Source: Pontibacillus yanchengensis (GTDB lineage Bacteria > Bacillota > Bacilli > Bacillales > BH030062). Taken from it: a stretch of DNA of 64,000 bases. This document shows positions 52,986 to 61,319 of this stretch, piece by piece. A model generated the notes under the pieces. That model saw only the letters and a program-made list of their open reading frames with translations, was not told where the DNA came from and did no database searches. Both the position numbers and the translations under genes were made by a program. The stretch lies in NCBI RefSeq assembly GCF_009856295.1, contig NZ_WMEU01000001.1, positions 868,001 to 932,000 on the forward strand. Direction: 5' to 3'. Position 1 is the first letter of the stretch. The number at the start of each line of letters is the position of its first letter.

Positions 52986-53030
52986 CATCGACTCTCCAAA
53001 AATCAAATTGATTTAATCGATCGGGGACTA

Positions 53031-53113
53031 TACTAAATCGATTTAGTACTATGCAAAAAATTATAATAAACTCATCTCGAAAAACAATAAATCGATTTAC
53101 TAAAACGATTTAG
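53031..53113. promoter_or_regulatory. Operator cluster upstream of kdgR
   Basis: TACTAAATCGATTTAGTA (53031-53048) is a perfect 18-base palindrome; TAAATCGATTTA (53088-53099) is perfect and touches CTAAAACGATTTAG (53100-53113, near-perfect). All share the CG-centred LacI-family form, so cooperative KdgR binding is likely. Confidence 0.75.
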
Positions 53114-53130
53114 TGATATTGTAGATGCTA

Positions 53131-53145
53131 TGTAAGCGTTTTACA
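53131..53145. promoter_or_regulatory. Possible cre site for CcpA
   Basis: TGTAAGCGTTTTACA has cre-like arms (TGTAA/TTACA) around a CG core but is one base longer than the standard. It is close to the kdgR operators, consistent with catabolite repression. Confidence 0.45.
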
Positions 53146-53257
53146 ACAGGTTTTTTTAATTTTTTGAAAAATATAATATTGTTATTCTCTCAAACCCGCT
53201 CCATTAGGCCAATTTTATGAGGTAACAATTCTAGAAACTTTTTTCTAATGCTTTAAT

Positions 53258-53492
53258 AGAATAAAAGCTCAGTGCGCCCGTTTAGCGAGGTATATACTGC
53301 GGCGCACACGACGTTGGATTGGTTCGAAGTTACTACTTTATGAGCTGGTTTTAATCGAGCTTCACATAAATCCGCATGAGATAAAGGAAACACGAAGAGC
53401 GCAAGCGATTCGATCTTGACTTATCGTAAGCAGGAAGTTTGCTGGGCTGGAGCTGGACATTGCCACTAAAACTTATTAAGTTATACACAAGT
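53258..53492 (+). repeat. Dispersed repeat copy G
   Basis: Begins AGAATAAAAGCTCAGTGCGCCC, contains GGAAACACGAAGAGCGCAAG and TTGACTTATCGTAAG, and ends GGGCTGGAGCTGGACATTGCC with the AAGTTATACACAAGT tail. The tail continues to the terminator 34 bases on. Confidence 0.85.
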
Positions 53493-53525
53493 CAAAATAT
53501 TTATAATACGCTAGACAACAAAAAA

Positions 53526-53550
53526 AGCACACCCTAAACAGGTGTGCTTA
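53526..53550 (-). terminator. Terminator after the Gfo/Idh/MocA gene
   Basis: AAGCACACC/GGTGTGCTT stem (9 bp) with minus-strand TTTTTTT tail. Confidence 0.85.
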
Positions 53551-53557
53551 CTTACCA

Positions 53558-54541
53558 TTATCCCTTTTCATAATACTCACGAACCATTTCATCCATCACC
53601 CAATTTGTTCTTTGAGCGCTTTCCCCTGTACTTGGTGAGGTATCCTTACCTAATAGTTCATCAACTATTTTTTGGATGAGGCCTTGTTGAATATGCTTTG
53701 GATGTTCAATGTTGAATTCCTGTACACCATTGTCATTCAAAAGGGTGATTGGTGTGTGATCAAAAGTGGAAAATGTGATTTCTCCTTTTGTTCCCACAAT
53801 GCGATTAATATCCTCATCTTTATAAGAAGAAAAACTCCAAACACCGTTTCCTATTACGCCATTCTTAAAGCGAAAATTGCCACTCACCATATCTTCTGCT
53901 GGATAGGCACTAGCTTGATTGGCTGCGAATCCTTTCACTTCTTCAATCGGACTAATTAAGAAATCCAGTAGATCTAACGTATGGGAAGCTAAATCATAGA
54001 ATAGGCCACCTCCACTTATTTCAGGCTGAACCCTCCATGGCCATTCTCCATTTTCATCTTTTTCCATAAGAGGTTTTGTGTGACGGGACGTAACAAAACG
54101 AATGTCACCTATTTCCCCTTTATCAAGTAACTCCTTCACCTTCAAAAAACGTGGCAAGGCCCGGCGATAGAATGCCACATATAAAGGCACTTGTTTCTCC
54201 TTACAGTATGTAATCATTTCGGAACATTCTTCAGCGTTCCTCGCCATAGGTTTTTCTACATAAACTGGCTTACCTACTTTGGCTGCCTCTATGGTATAGT
54301 CTCTATGATTAGCAGGTGGGGTGGCAATATAAACAGCGTTCACCTCTGGATCATGAATTAAATCTTCTGCTTTATCGTACCATTTCGGAACGTCGTGTCT
54401 CTCTGCATAGTCTTTGGCTTTCTCTCCATTTCTTCTCATGACGGCTACTAATGAGCTATTATGCACTTTATCAAAAGCAGGTCCACTTTTGACTTCCGTT
54501 ACATCACCACAACCGATGATTCCCCATCTAATTTCGTCCAT
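53558..54541 (-). CDS. Gfo/Idh/MocA family oxidoreductase
   Basis: A 327-residue NAD(P)-dependent dehydrogenase. The Rossmann motif WGIIGCGDVTEVKSGPA begins it, YIATPPANH and the catalytic YVEKPMARN follow, and the C-terminal half holds the GGGLFYDLASHTLDLLDF substrate-site region. It oxidises a sugar or inositol-like polyol. The longer frame begins with GTG inside GAGGAGTGGTAG, so ATG 54541 is preferred. It is a single gene next to the KDG operon; substrate and link to it are unknown. Confidence 0.87.
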   Translation of the reverse strand: MDEIRWGIIGCGDVTEVKSGPAFDKVHNSSLVAVMRRNGEKAKDYAERHDVPKWYDKAEDLIHDPEVNAVYIATPPANHRDYTIEAAKVGKPVYVEKPMARNAEECSEMITYCKEKQVPLYVAFYRRALPRFLKVKELLDKGEIGDIRFVTSRHTKPLMEKDENGEWPWRVQPEISGGGLFYDLASHTLDLLDFLISPIEEVKGFAANQASAYPAEDMVSGNFRFKNGVIGNGVWSFSSYKDEDINRIVGTKGEITFSTFDHTPITLLNDNGVQEFNIEHPKHIQQGLIQKIVDELLGKDTSPSTGESAQRTNWVMDEMVREYYEKG

Positions 54542-54815
54542 ATCTACCACTCCTCTTATTAGTCACTTTAGTTTTCATACTCTCTGCATAACCTATTGGT
54601 AGGGATATCAAAACATTTATTTTTCTCGTTGTCTACAATTGCTTCTTACTGCTTACCATTTTTTCATCACTTGATGCCAACAATTACAACTCACGATAAT
54701 ACAAGAAAATATTCCTGTAAAATAACTGCAGTCATGTATAAATCAACACCCCACTCGAATAATAGGTGTAGATGATTAAAATGAGTCCAATAAGAAGAAA
54801 ACCCTCAAACTCGAA

Positions 54816-54859
54816 GCAAAAACAAATTGTGAAAAATCCTAAGGACTTTTCACAATTTG
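54816..54859 (-). terminator. Orphan long hairpin
   Basis: CAAATTGTGAAAAATCC (54823-54839) pairs with GGACTTTTCACAATTTG (54843-54859) with one mismatch; a minus-strand T run (TTTTTG) follows. No gene ends beside it, so it may mark a lost gene. The surrounding gap 54551-55003 shows nothing else. Confidence 0.55.
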
Positions 54860-55003
54860 AGATATCAGGAATCAATTAAATATAAACCTAATTATCACGA
54901 TATTTGGCAATAGTCCTGAATTGTTCACAAAAAATGGGGCAGCACTCCCTTACTCCATATTCTATTGCTTTTTTAAGGACATTAGCGAATGAAACAAGGG
55001 TAG

Positions 55004-55153
55004 ATGAAATTTTTACCGAACTCTTGTCGAACGGAAAAGGAGAATCAAACCTGGATGGATGAAGTAGATTCCATCATCAAACATTTAGATGTATCAAAGA
55101 AATTAAAGCAAATCGATACATTCAAGAACATCGTGAGGGGGCAAACAGCATAA
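55004..55153 (+). pseudogene. Short coding remnant
   Basis: An open frame of 49 codons; the part from ATG 55055, after GGAGAATCAAA, reads MDEVDSIIKHLDVSKKLKQI and then TFKNIVRGQTA. The last third recalls the N-terminus of HD-domain phosphohydrolases, where KLK-IV-RQT precedes an H...HD core, but the HD core is absent. It is either a remnant or a tiny protein. Confidence 0.25.
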
Positions 55154-55168
55154 ATCGGGATAGTAAAA

Positions 55169-55198
55169 AACACGAATGAGCTGCACCCATTCGTGTTT
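55169..55198 (-). terminator. Terminator of the zinc-ribbon gene
   Basis: Perfect 10-bp stem AACACGAATG/CATTCGTGTT with minus-strand TTTTTT tail; bidirectional. Confidence 0.88.
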
Positions 55199-55212
55199 TC
55201 TTCGTGAATTTA

Positions 55213-55464
55213 TTAGGATGTTTGATTGTACTCAGCCCGTTTTATAAACGAAAGTTCTTCCTCAATGACACCACAAGCAGCACATTGAATACGAACAGAT
55301 GGACCTTTGTATTGGATGTGCATTGGGGAGACGTTATCGGCAGTATATTCTTCGACAACCTCACCCGTTTGTGGGTCCTTTTTAATGGACGTCGCAACTT
55401 GCTCAATCACATTAAAACGTGTTCGATTGGTTTTGCAACTAGGACATAAATAGGGTGCTGTCAC
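55213..55464 (-). CDS. Small zinc-ribbon protein
   Basis: An 83-residue protein with two CxxC pairs (CPSC near residue 7 and CAAC near residue 60) that should bind one zinc. Between them lie a basic helix-like region and beta strands (NVIEQVATSIKKDP; HIQYKGPSVRIQ). The start is GTG 55464 with AAAGGAGGG upstream. Similar short uncharacterised zinc-ribbon proteins occur in bacilli; the role is unknown. Confidence 0.6.
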   Translation of the reverse strand: MTAPYLCPSCKTNRTRFNVIEQVATSIKKDPQTGEVVEEYTADNVSPMHIQYKGPSVRIQCAACGVIEEELSFIKRAEYNQTS

Positions 55465-55527
55465 GATTATCCCTCCTTTAGTTGTATAGGGATAGTTTGT
55501 GTCACTTTCCTATTTTTTACTCAAGGG

Positions 55528-55775
55528 GAACAAAAGCTCAGGGCGCCCGTTTAGCGACGTACAAACTGCTGTCCACAGGACGTGGGTTGGTTCGATATTG
55601 CTGAATTACGCAGCGTTTTTAATCGAACTCCCTATGAATCGTTTTGAGATAAAGGCAACATGAAGAGCGGAAGCGATTCGATGTTGACTTATCGTAAGGA
55701 GGTTCAGGAAGTTTGCTAGTCGCTGGGCGCTGGAGCTGGTCGTCGCCTCTATAACTTATTATGTTATGCACAAGC
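55528..55775 (+). repeat. Dispersed repeat copy H
   Basis: Starts GGAACAAAAGCTCAGGGCGCCC and GCGACGTACAAACTGCTGTCC; ends GGGCGCTGGAGCTGGTCGTC with the tail ATGTTATGCACAAGC. The inner part has GTTCGAT/ATCGAAC pairing. It is the only full copy whose neighbour (the P450 gene) shows no obvious terminator hairpin. Confidence 0.85.
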
Positions 55776-55813
55776 TAACACCTTTTATAATCACTGTATA
55801 ACAGGAAATTACT

Positions 55814-58800
55814 CTAGCCAGCCCATACGTCTTTTGCATATACGCCCTCTGATTGTAGTTGCTCTAACCACACCATCGCAGCTTCCTTAGATACTTGATG
55901 ATAGTCCATGTAGCTAGCCATTAACGTATCCTCAACAGCTGGAGCCATTTCACTTCCATCGCCACACACATATAAACGTGCTCCATGATCAAGCATTTGA
56001 ATGAGTTCTTGCCCATCCTTTTCAATTAGATGTTGGACGTAGGTTTTTGGTTGATTTTCTAATCGAGAATAAGCGGTGTGAACATGCACAATACCTTCTT
56101 GTTCATATTGAGCTAGTTCTTCTTTATATAGATAATCATGCTCAGGATGACGACATCCAAAATAAAGGTGGGCATCACCCAATGAATAACCATTCTGTTT
56201 CAACGACTGGCGTGCTTGAAGAAAGCCACGTAGAGGAGCTAGTCCTGTTCCTGGACCCACTAGAATCATTGGGGTCTGGCTATCTTCAGGCAGTTGAAAA
56301 TTGGATTGAGGTGTGCTTATAAAGCATGCGATATCTTCCCCTTCTTGAACGTTAGCTAAATAGTTGGAAGCCACCCCTTTATACTCACCATGTCCACTCC
56401 ACGCCTGGTCTCTCACAACGCTTACTGTAATACTCGGACTTTGGACTTGAACACTTGGGGAACTTGAAATAGAGTAGTACCTTGCCTTTAATGGAGGTAA
56501 GAGCGCAATAAATCGCTCAAATGGTAGTTCACAAGCTAGATATTGTTCAAGTAAATCAACCATGGTTATGCGTTTTTGAAGTACCTCTTCTTTATAAGCC
56601 TCTTCCTCTAACAGTTGCTCCAGCTCTATTTTATGAGGAGGACAAGTCGTATGAGCGGCTAGTTCCCGAAGCTGCGCTCTTGTTACTGGTTCTTGCATTT
56701 CAACATAATGAATCAATAAATTTTCCACACTTACAGGCTGTTCTAATGGAAGATGAGACGCTCTTCCGGACCCTCCATGCAAACTAATAAGCGTGTTTGC
56801 ATCCATTCCAAAACGATGAAGAACTCGATTAACAAGCTCTTGTCTATTTTGCGGGATTACACCTAGGTGATCTCCTTCTTGATAAGTAACACCATTTGGT
56901 AAGCGTACTTCTATATGACGTGTACTTCGCTCACTCGCCTCACCTTGCAGCTCAACATTTTTCAACAGTTTCGCTGTGAAGGCTTGATGGTTTTTTGCTA
57001 GTGGCGTTGCCGTAACCCCGCTCACAATTTCCATTGATAGACCATTACTTCCATCGTCTTGTTCTGCATTTAGTTGAATATCTAATACTTCAGCTATATT
57101 GGACCATAGGTGCTCATCCCAATTTTCATACTGTCCTTCAAAGTCGTCACTCGCATCTCCTTCCCCTCGTTCAGATAAGCGAGTAGCTCCTTTTTCAGCC
57201 ATTTTCTCATCAATAAACGATGGGATACGCTGATATGTGTTTGCCCAGTTGCGATCGCCACATCCAAATACCGCAAAGCGCACACCTTGAAGTTCATTCT
57301 GCCCAGCCTGGTCTAGCCAATCAATAAAGGCATGAGCATTGTCTGGTGGATTACCGTTATAGGAGGCAGAGACAATTAGCACAGCTCCTTCTAATGGAAG
57401 ATTTCCTGTATACTCATCCAATGAAGCAACTGTAGAATCAAATCCTTGCGCTTCACCAGTTTCAGCAAGTTCTTTAGCAATTCCTTTCGCGGTACCTAGA
57501 TTAGATCCGTGAAGGACGAGTAAAGGAGTCCCATGCTTAGGAACGTTCTGTGACTTATTGTGGGTAGAGGTTTCGGCCTCTTTTTCTTCATATGATGATG
57601 TCATCGCAAAAGCCATTTTATTCTTCCTTGGTTTAACTTGCATCGTTAGTCCATCTGGCTTTAAAGTTAGTGTCTCTTTGATGCTAAGCTCATAGTTGGT
57701 ATGATCGACAAACTCGAAGTTTTGTAACAACATCCCTAATACAAGAGTCGCTTCATGCATCGCAAATTGTTGCCCAATACAAGCGCGTTGCCCATTACCG
57801 AAAGGCTTAAAAGCATGTTGAGGTATAGAGTCTGGATTTTCGAAACGTTCAGGTTTGAATGCTTCGACATCATCGCCCCATACTTTTTTGTCTCGATGTA
57901 ACTCAGGTATTAGTACTGTAGCTGTTTCCCCTTTTGAAAATGGAATCCCATCGCCAATCGTCGTATCTTCCTTGGCTGACAAACCAAAGGCAGGTGCTGT
58001 TGGCCATAATCGCAAGGATTCATTAAGGATGTTGCGTACGTACTTAAGTTTCTTTACTTGTTTATAAGTTGGAACTCCGTCACCTGCAACTTCATCCACT
58101 TCTTGATAAGCCTTTTGAAGTTTATCAGGATTCTTCATGAGAAAATGCAACGCAAATGAGAGCATACCACTCGTTGTTTCATGCCCAGCAATTAAGAAAG
58201 TTATAATCTGATAGCGGATATTTTCGTCATCAAGTGCCTCGCCTGTTTCAGGATCTTTTCCTTTTAACATATGAGAAAGTAGATCATCTTCTCCTTGGTC
58301 TCCATTCGCTTTTCGCTCAGCAATCAGTTGATCAACAAGCGTGTACATTTCCTGAATGTCATCTTGAAATTGACGCTTCGAACGTACCATCACCCGATCT
58401 TGTATGCCAAAACGTTGCGTTTGACTCATGGCTTCATCCATAGCTCGAACCATACTTTGAATAAACGGATGTGGTTGTTCACGGTAAAAACTATTGAACC
58501 GATAATTAAATCCACAAAGTCCAATCGTGTCTAATGTAAGTCTTGTCATATCCTCTGGTACTTCAATACTTTCATTAGGATTTAAACGAGCCCACTTTTG
58601 AACAAGTTGCACCGCTAAATCGGCCATTTTATCATGGTAACCCTTCATCGCCTGCTGACTAAAACTAGGGAGAAGGATATTATGAGCCTTCTTCCAATTC
58701 GGCTCGCTTGTTTCACTCGTAAAAAGACCATCTCCACTAAATGCTCGTACTTTTCTTAAAGGGGTGTGTACTTTTTTATCAAAACGACGTTCATCACTTA

Positions 58801-58987
58801 AATCCTTCACTAACTCATGACTAGATACATAAGTAACTTGACGGCCAGGAAATTCAAAATCAAAAATTGGACCATATTGTCTTGCAAGCTTCATTAACGA
58901 CTGAATCGGCTTATCACGATTTATCAATGGTAAATTACGTAATGGACCATAAGCTTTAGGTGACGGTACGGATCTTGTGTTTGTCAT
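55814..58987 (-). CDS. CYP102-type fused cytochrome P450/NADPH-P450 reductase
   Basis: A 1057-residue self-sufficient fatty-acid hydroxylase of the P450 BM3 type. P450 domain: AGHETT (267-272), ESLR (323-326), and heme-binding [10 protein letters not shown] with Cys403. After a linker near 460-485, a flavodoxin-like FMN domain ([19 protein letters not shown]), an FAD domain (RYYSISSSP) and an NADPH domain ([24 protein letters not shown]; ending KDVWAG) follow. It hydroxylates medium/long-chain fatty acids at subterminal positions. ATG 58987 follows AAAGGATGA. It lies downstream of a Bm3R1/FatR-like repressor with a perfect operator between them, as in B. megaterium and B. subtilis. Confidence 0.95.
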   Translation of the reverse strand: MTNTRSVPSPKAYGPLRNLPLINRDKPIQSLMKLARQYGPIFDFEFPGRQVTYVSSHELVKDLSDERRFDKKVHTPLRKVRAFSGDGLFTSETSEPNWKKAHNILLPSFSQQAMKGYHDKMADLAVQLVQKWARLNPNESIEVPEDMTRLTLDTIGLCGFNYRFNSFYREQPHPFIQSMVRAMDEAMSQTQRFGIQDRVMVRSKRQFQDDIQEMYTLVDQLIAERKANGDQGEDDLLSHMLKGKDPETGEALDDENIRYQIITFLIAGHETTSGMLSFALHFLMKNPDKLQKAYQEVDEVAGDGVPTYKQVKKLKYVRNILNESLRLWPTAPAFGLSAKEDTTIGDGIPFSKGETATVLIPELHRDKKVWGDDVEAFKPERFENPDSIPQHAFKPFGNGQRACIGQQFAMHEATLVLGMLLQNFEFVDHTNYELSIKETLTLKPDGLTMQVKPRKNKMAFAMTSSYEEKEAETSTHNKSQNVPKHGTPLLVLHGSNLGTAKGIAKELAETGEAQGFDSTVASLDEYTGNLPLEGAVLIVSASYNGNPPDNAHAFIDWLDQAGQNELQGVRFAVFGCGDRNWANTYQRIPSFIDEKMAEKGATRLSERGEGDASDDFEGQYENWDEHLWSNIAEVLDIQLNAEQDDGSNGLSMEIVSGVTATPLAKNHQAFTAKLLKNVELQGEASERSTRHIEVRLPNGVTYQEGDHLGVIPQNRQELVNRVLHRFGMDANTLISLHGGSGRASHLPLEQPVSVENLLIHYVEMQEPVTRAQLRELAAHTTCPPHKIELEQLLEEEAYKEEVLQKRITMVDLLEQYLACELPFERFIALLPPLKARYYSISSSPSVQVQSPSITVSVVRDQAWSGHGEYKGVASNYLANVQEGEDIACFISTPQSNFQLPEDSQTPMILVGPGTGLAPLRGFLQARQSLKQNGYSLGDAHLYFGCRHPEHDYLYKEELAQYEQEGIVHVHTAYSRLENQPKTYVQHLIEKDGQELIQMLDHGARLYVCGDGSEMAPAVEDTLMASYMDYHQVSKEAAMVWLEQLQSEGVYAKDVWAG

Positions 58988-59031
58988 ACTTTATCATCCT
59001 TTTGTACTCAATTAGTCTTAGTATATTCGAA

Positions 59032-59051
59032 CGGAATGAATATTCATTCCG
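59032..59051. promoter_or_regulatory. TetR-family operator upstream of the P450 gene
   Basis: CGGAATGAATATTCATTCCG is a perfect 20-base palindrome 45 bases before the P450 start. It differs only in the two central base pairs from the Bm3R1 operator as I remember it. Confidence 0.85.
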
Positions 59052-59059
59052 AATTAGGT

Positions 59060-59091
59060 AAAAAGAGAACAGAGCGCTTTAATGCGCTCTG
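59060..59091 (-). terminator. Terminator overlapping the tetR stop codon
   Basis: CAGAGCGC-TTTAAT-GCGCTCTG (59070-59091), with minus-strand tail TTCTCTTTTT. It includes the last codons of the regulator gene and implies that the P450 gene uses its own promoter. Confidence 0.8.
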
Positions 59092-59654
59092 ATCGCATCC
59101 CAACAACTTTCTTCTACACCCTCGAAAAGTTTAGCATTTGGGTCGACATCCCCTTCTCGGACAAGCTTGTGAAGTTCAAGAAAAGCTCCTAACACGATGG
59201 CAATCAACGCATTGGCTGGAAGATCACGAATAATGCCTTGTTCTTTCCCTTTTTCAAAAAAGGATCGAATAAAATTCAACATTTCTTCAAATCGTTCACG
59301 ACTGGTTTCATTTAATACGTGAGAATGGTTATGTGTTTTGATAAAATACAAGGCATGTTCATGTTCATTTGTAAATCGAACCATTCCATTAAATATATGA
59401 CGGAATTGCTCTCGTGGAGAACTATTCGTTTCAGGATAATGCTCATGTAGTATGTTAATACATGTCTCTACATATTGCTGAAATAGTTCATTCACCAAGT
59501 TCTCCTTATTGATGAAATATCGATAGATGGTTCCGGCTCCAACTTCAGCTTTTGTAGCAATCATCGGTATGGTTGTTGCATCAAATCCTCTTTCTGCAAA
59601 AAGATTTAGTCCGGCATTAAGGATATGCTCCCGCTTACTCGTTGCTTCTTCCAT
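59079..59654 (-). CDS. TetR family repressor of the P450 gene (Bm3R1/FatR-like)
   Basis: A 191-residue protein. The TetR HTH (ILNAGLNLFAERGFDATTIPMIA, then AGTIYRYFINKENLVNELF) spans about residues 10-58. GTGGAGG lies 9 bases before ATG 59654; the longer frame to 59765 extends across the operator at 59720-59737 and is rejected. FatR-type repressors release DNA on binding unsaturated fatty acids. The two GGAATGAA palindromes flanking the gene support control of itself and of the P450. Confidence 0.88.
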   Translation of the reverse strand: MEEATSKREHILNAGLNLFAERGFDATTIPMIATKAEVGAGTIYRYFINKENLVNELFQQYVETCINILHEHYPETNSSPREQFRHIFNGMVRFTNEHEHALYFIKTHNHSHVLNETSRERFEEMLNFIRSFFEKGKEQGIIRDLPANALIAIVLGAFLELHKLVREGDVDPNAKLFEGVEESCWDAIRAH

Positions 59655-59719
59655 TATCACTAGCCTCCACTGTTCTTCGCCATCAAATATTCGTTTAATG
59701 TCTGTATGAATGATTTCGC

Positions 59720-59737
59720 GGAATGAACGTTCATTCC
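59720..59737. promoter_or_regulatory. TetR-family operator upstream of the repressor gene
   Basis: GGAATGAACGTTCATTCC is a perfect 18-base palindrome 66-83 bases before the repressor start and has the same half-site as the operator at 59032. Confidence 0.85.
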
Positions 59738-59810
59738 CCATCTCTCTATAGTATAAAAACTTCATCTCTGGATGTCAAACGAATGTAGAGAGCAAAAAAG
59801 AAATTACTCT

Positions 59811-60296
59811 CTACGCCAATTGATTATGCACTTCCTTCATTTGCTCTAAATGGCGTAATTCGTGCCATCCGATAAACTCAATCCATTGCTCTAAATTCAT
59901 ATCACCAAAGACAGGGTGAGGAAACGTCCGATGTTGAAGAAGCTCTTGGTCCTTATTGTGAATTAAAAATAGTGTCGCTTCTCTTGATTGCTCTAATCCT
60001 TGTTTCGCATCCTCAATAGTTTGGAAATGACCTTTTGGTTGAACGGTCTCAGGTGCATCCACCTTCTGAGTACGAATCGTCGTCTTATGAATCGGTTTTT
60101 CGCCTATTTCCTTTACTTCCCCGTTTTTAATTGCATGCTCAATCTGTTTTATAACGACATTTTCCATTAAATATAAATGTTCTAATACTTCAACCACTGA
60201 CCACGTATGCTGATCTGGCTTCGTTGTAGCTTTTTCATTCGTAAGCGTATCGACAAAATTTAGTACCTCTTGACGTTTTTCATCTAAACCGTACAT
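59811..60296 (-). CDS. DinB-family four-helix protein
   Basis: About 161 residues of the DinB/YfiT-like superfamily. Three His positions that typically bind a metal are seen: HTWSVVEVLEHLYL near the N-terminus and the C-terminal GWHELRHLEQM. Members include bacillithiol-dependent transferases and uncharacterised stress proteins. AAAGGATGA supports ATG 60296 rather than 60323. It is a single gene. Confidence 0.75.
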   Translation of the reverse strand: MYGLDEKRQEVLNFVDTLTNEKATTKPDQHTWSVVEVLEHLYLMENVVIKQIEHAIKNGEVKEIGEKPIHKTTIRTQKVDAPETVQPKGHFQTIEDAKQGLEQSREATLFLIHNKDQELLQHRTFPHPVFGDMNLEQWIEFIGWHELRHLEQMKEVHNQLA

Positions 60297-60412
60297 ATTC
60301 TCATCCTTTCTATTTGTTTCCATATTCCAAGTGTAGCATATATTAGGGTTTTTTAGCTTTTCACAGCTACTGGGCTCATCCCCACACGTCTCTTAATCAC
60401 TATGTATAAAAT

Positions 60413-60446
60413 AAAGAAAAACCCCATCCGCAGGAACGGATGAGGA
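60413..60446 (-). terminator. Terminator after the first CsxC-like gene
   Basis: CCTCATCCG/CGGATGGGG stem (one wobble) on the minus strand, followed by TTTTTCTTT. Confidence 0.8.
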
Positions 60447-60454
60447 ATTAAGAA

Positions 60455-61207
60455 TTAAGGGTTTGTAGCTGCACCAATGTCACCAATTTCAACTTGACGA
60501 CTTTGCAACACTTTAAGCGTTAAGTCTAGAACAACTTTTTCTGTAATCTTATCAAATGTGTCCCCAAGCATCGTGTATTCGTGTGAGAAATCAAGCTCAA
60601 AGAAATCGGCTCTCACTAGTTCACAATACGGTTGCTCGTTGTAGAATACATCGTTCTGAAAGTAGTATTTATCCAGTCTAGGCTTTTCGCCAATTTTCGG
60701 ATTGATAAATTGTGATTTACTCTCCTCTGATACACCAAATGCAGGTAATGTTACAAAATCGGCTTCTGTTAAATCAGCAAAACCTGAGAACGGTACATTG
60801 GCAATTCGGTCTCTGATTTTTCCTTCACAACGATCTGTAGCATACTCAATGTCTTTACGGATATATCCTTGAACAAAAAGCTTAGCACGTGTAACCTGGC
60901 GAGATCCGTCCCCTAGCATGTCACCAAATGCCACTGGTACAAGCTTACATTGAGTCAGTACAGCATTTTTCAACACTCGTTTAATCTCAACTGCTGGTGG
61001 GTCTAGTGGAATATCAGCTTCTACAACAATTTGAAGTGTTGTCTCTGCCAATAGAACAGGCACCTTCACAACTGCATTTGAAATCGTTGTAGGATCCACA
61101 TTTGTGTCTTGGAATTGAGTTTGCGTTTTCCCCTTCACTTTACAATTAGCATCTCTTGAATCTTTGCCATAGTGGCCGTGATGGGAATCATATTGATAAT
61201 CGCTCAT
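60455..61207 (-). CDS. CsxC-like spore coat/exosporium protein
   Basis: A 250-residue protein with a His/Tyr-rich N-terminus (YQYDSHHGHYGKD) and a core of VKVPVLLAETTLQIVVEADI, DPPAVEIKRVLKN, RAKLFVQGYIRKDIEYATD and FSGFADL, which matches CsxC/DUF3794-type spore surface proteins of Firmicutes. Such proteins are structural parts of the spore envelope. A convincing sigma-K promoter lies 48-74 bases upstream, consistent with late mother-cell expression. It is the paralog of the gene at 61320 and close to cotA. Confidence 0.75.
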   Translation of the reverse strand: MSDYQYDSHHGHYGKDSRDANCKVKGKTQTQFQDTNVDPTTISNAVVKVPVLLAETTLQIVVEADIPLDPPAVEIKRVLKNAVLTQCKLVPVAFGDMLGDGSRQVTRAKLFVQGYIRKDIEYATDRCEGKIRDRIANVPFSGFADLTEADFVTLPAFGVSEESKSQFINPKIGEKPRLDKYYFQNDVFYNEQPYCELVRADFFELDFSHEYTMLGDTFDKITEKVVLDLTLKVLQSRQVEIGDIGAATNP

Positions 61208-61254
61208 TGAAAAACCTCCATTTACTTATTAGGGAGTTATTTTCATCCCTACTA

Positions 61255-61281
61255 TACTGTATGCTCGAATGTAAAAGTCGT
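61255..61281 (-). promoter_or_regulatory. Sigma-K-type promoter of the CsxC-like gene
   Basis: On the minus strand AC (61280-61281), 16 bases, then CATACAGTA (61255-61263), a full match to the CATAnnnTA -10 element of sigma K. Confidence 0.55.
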
Positions 61282-61319
61282 ATAGGTAGATGGTAGAGGA
61301 CAAACCACCATTTATTGTC

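Noticed and set aside
1475..55775. CRISPR array as an explanation for the dispersed repeats
   Set aside because: Copies are 88-301 bases, scattered over 54 kb, have inverted ends and no regular spacers or cas genes.
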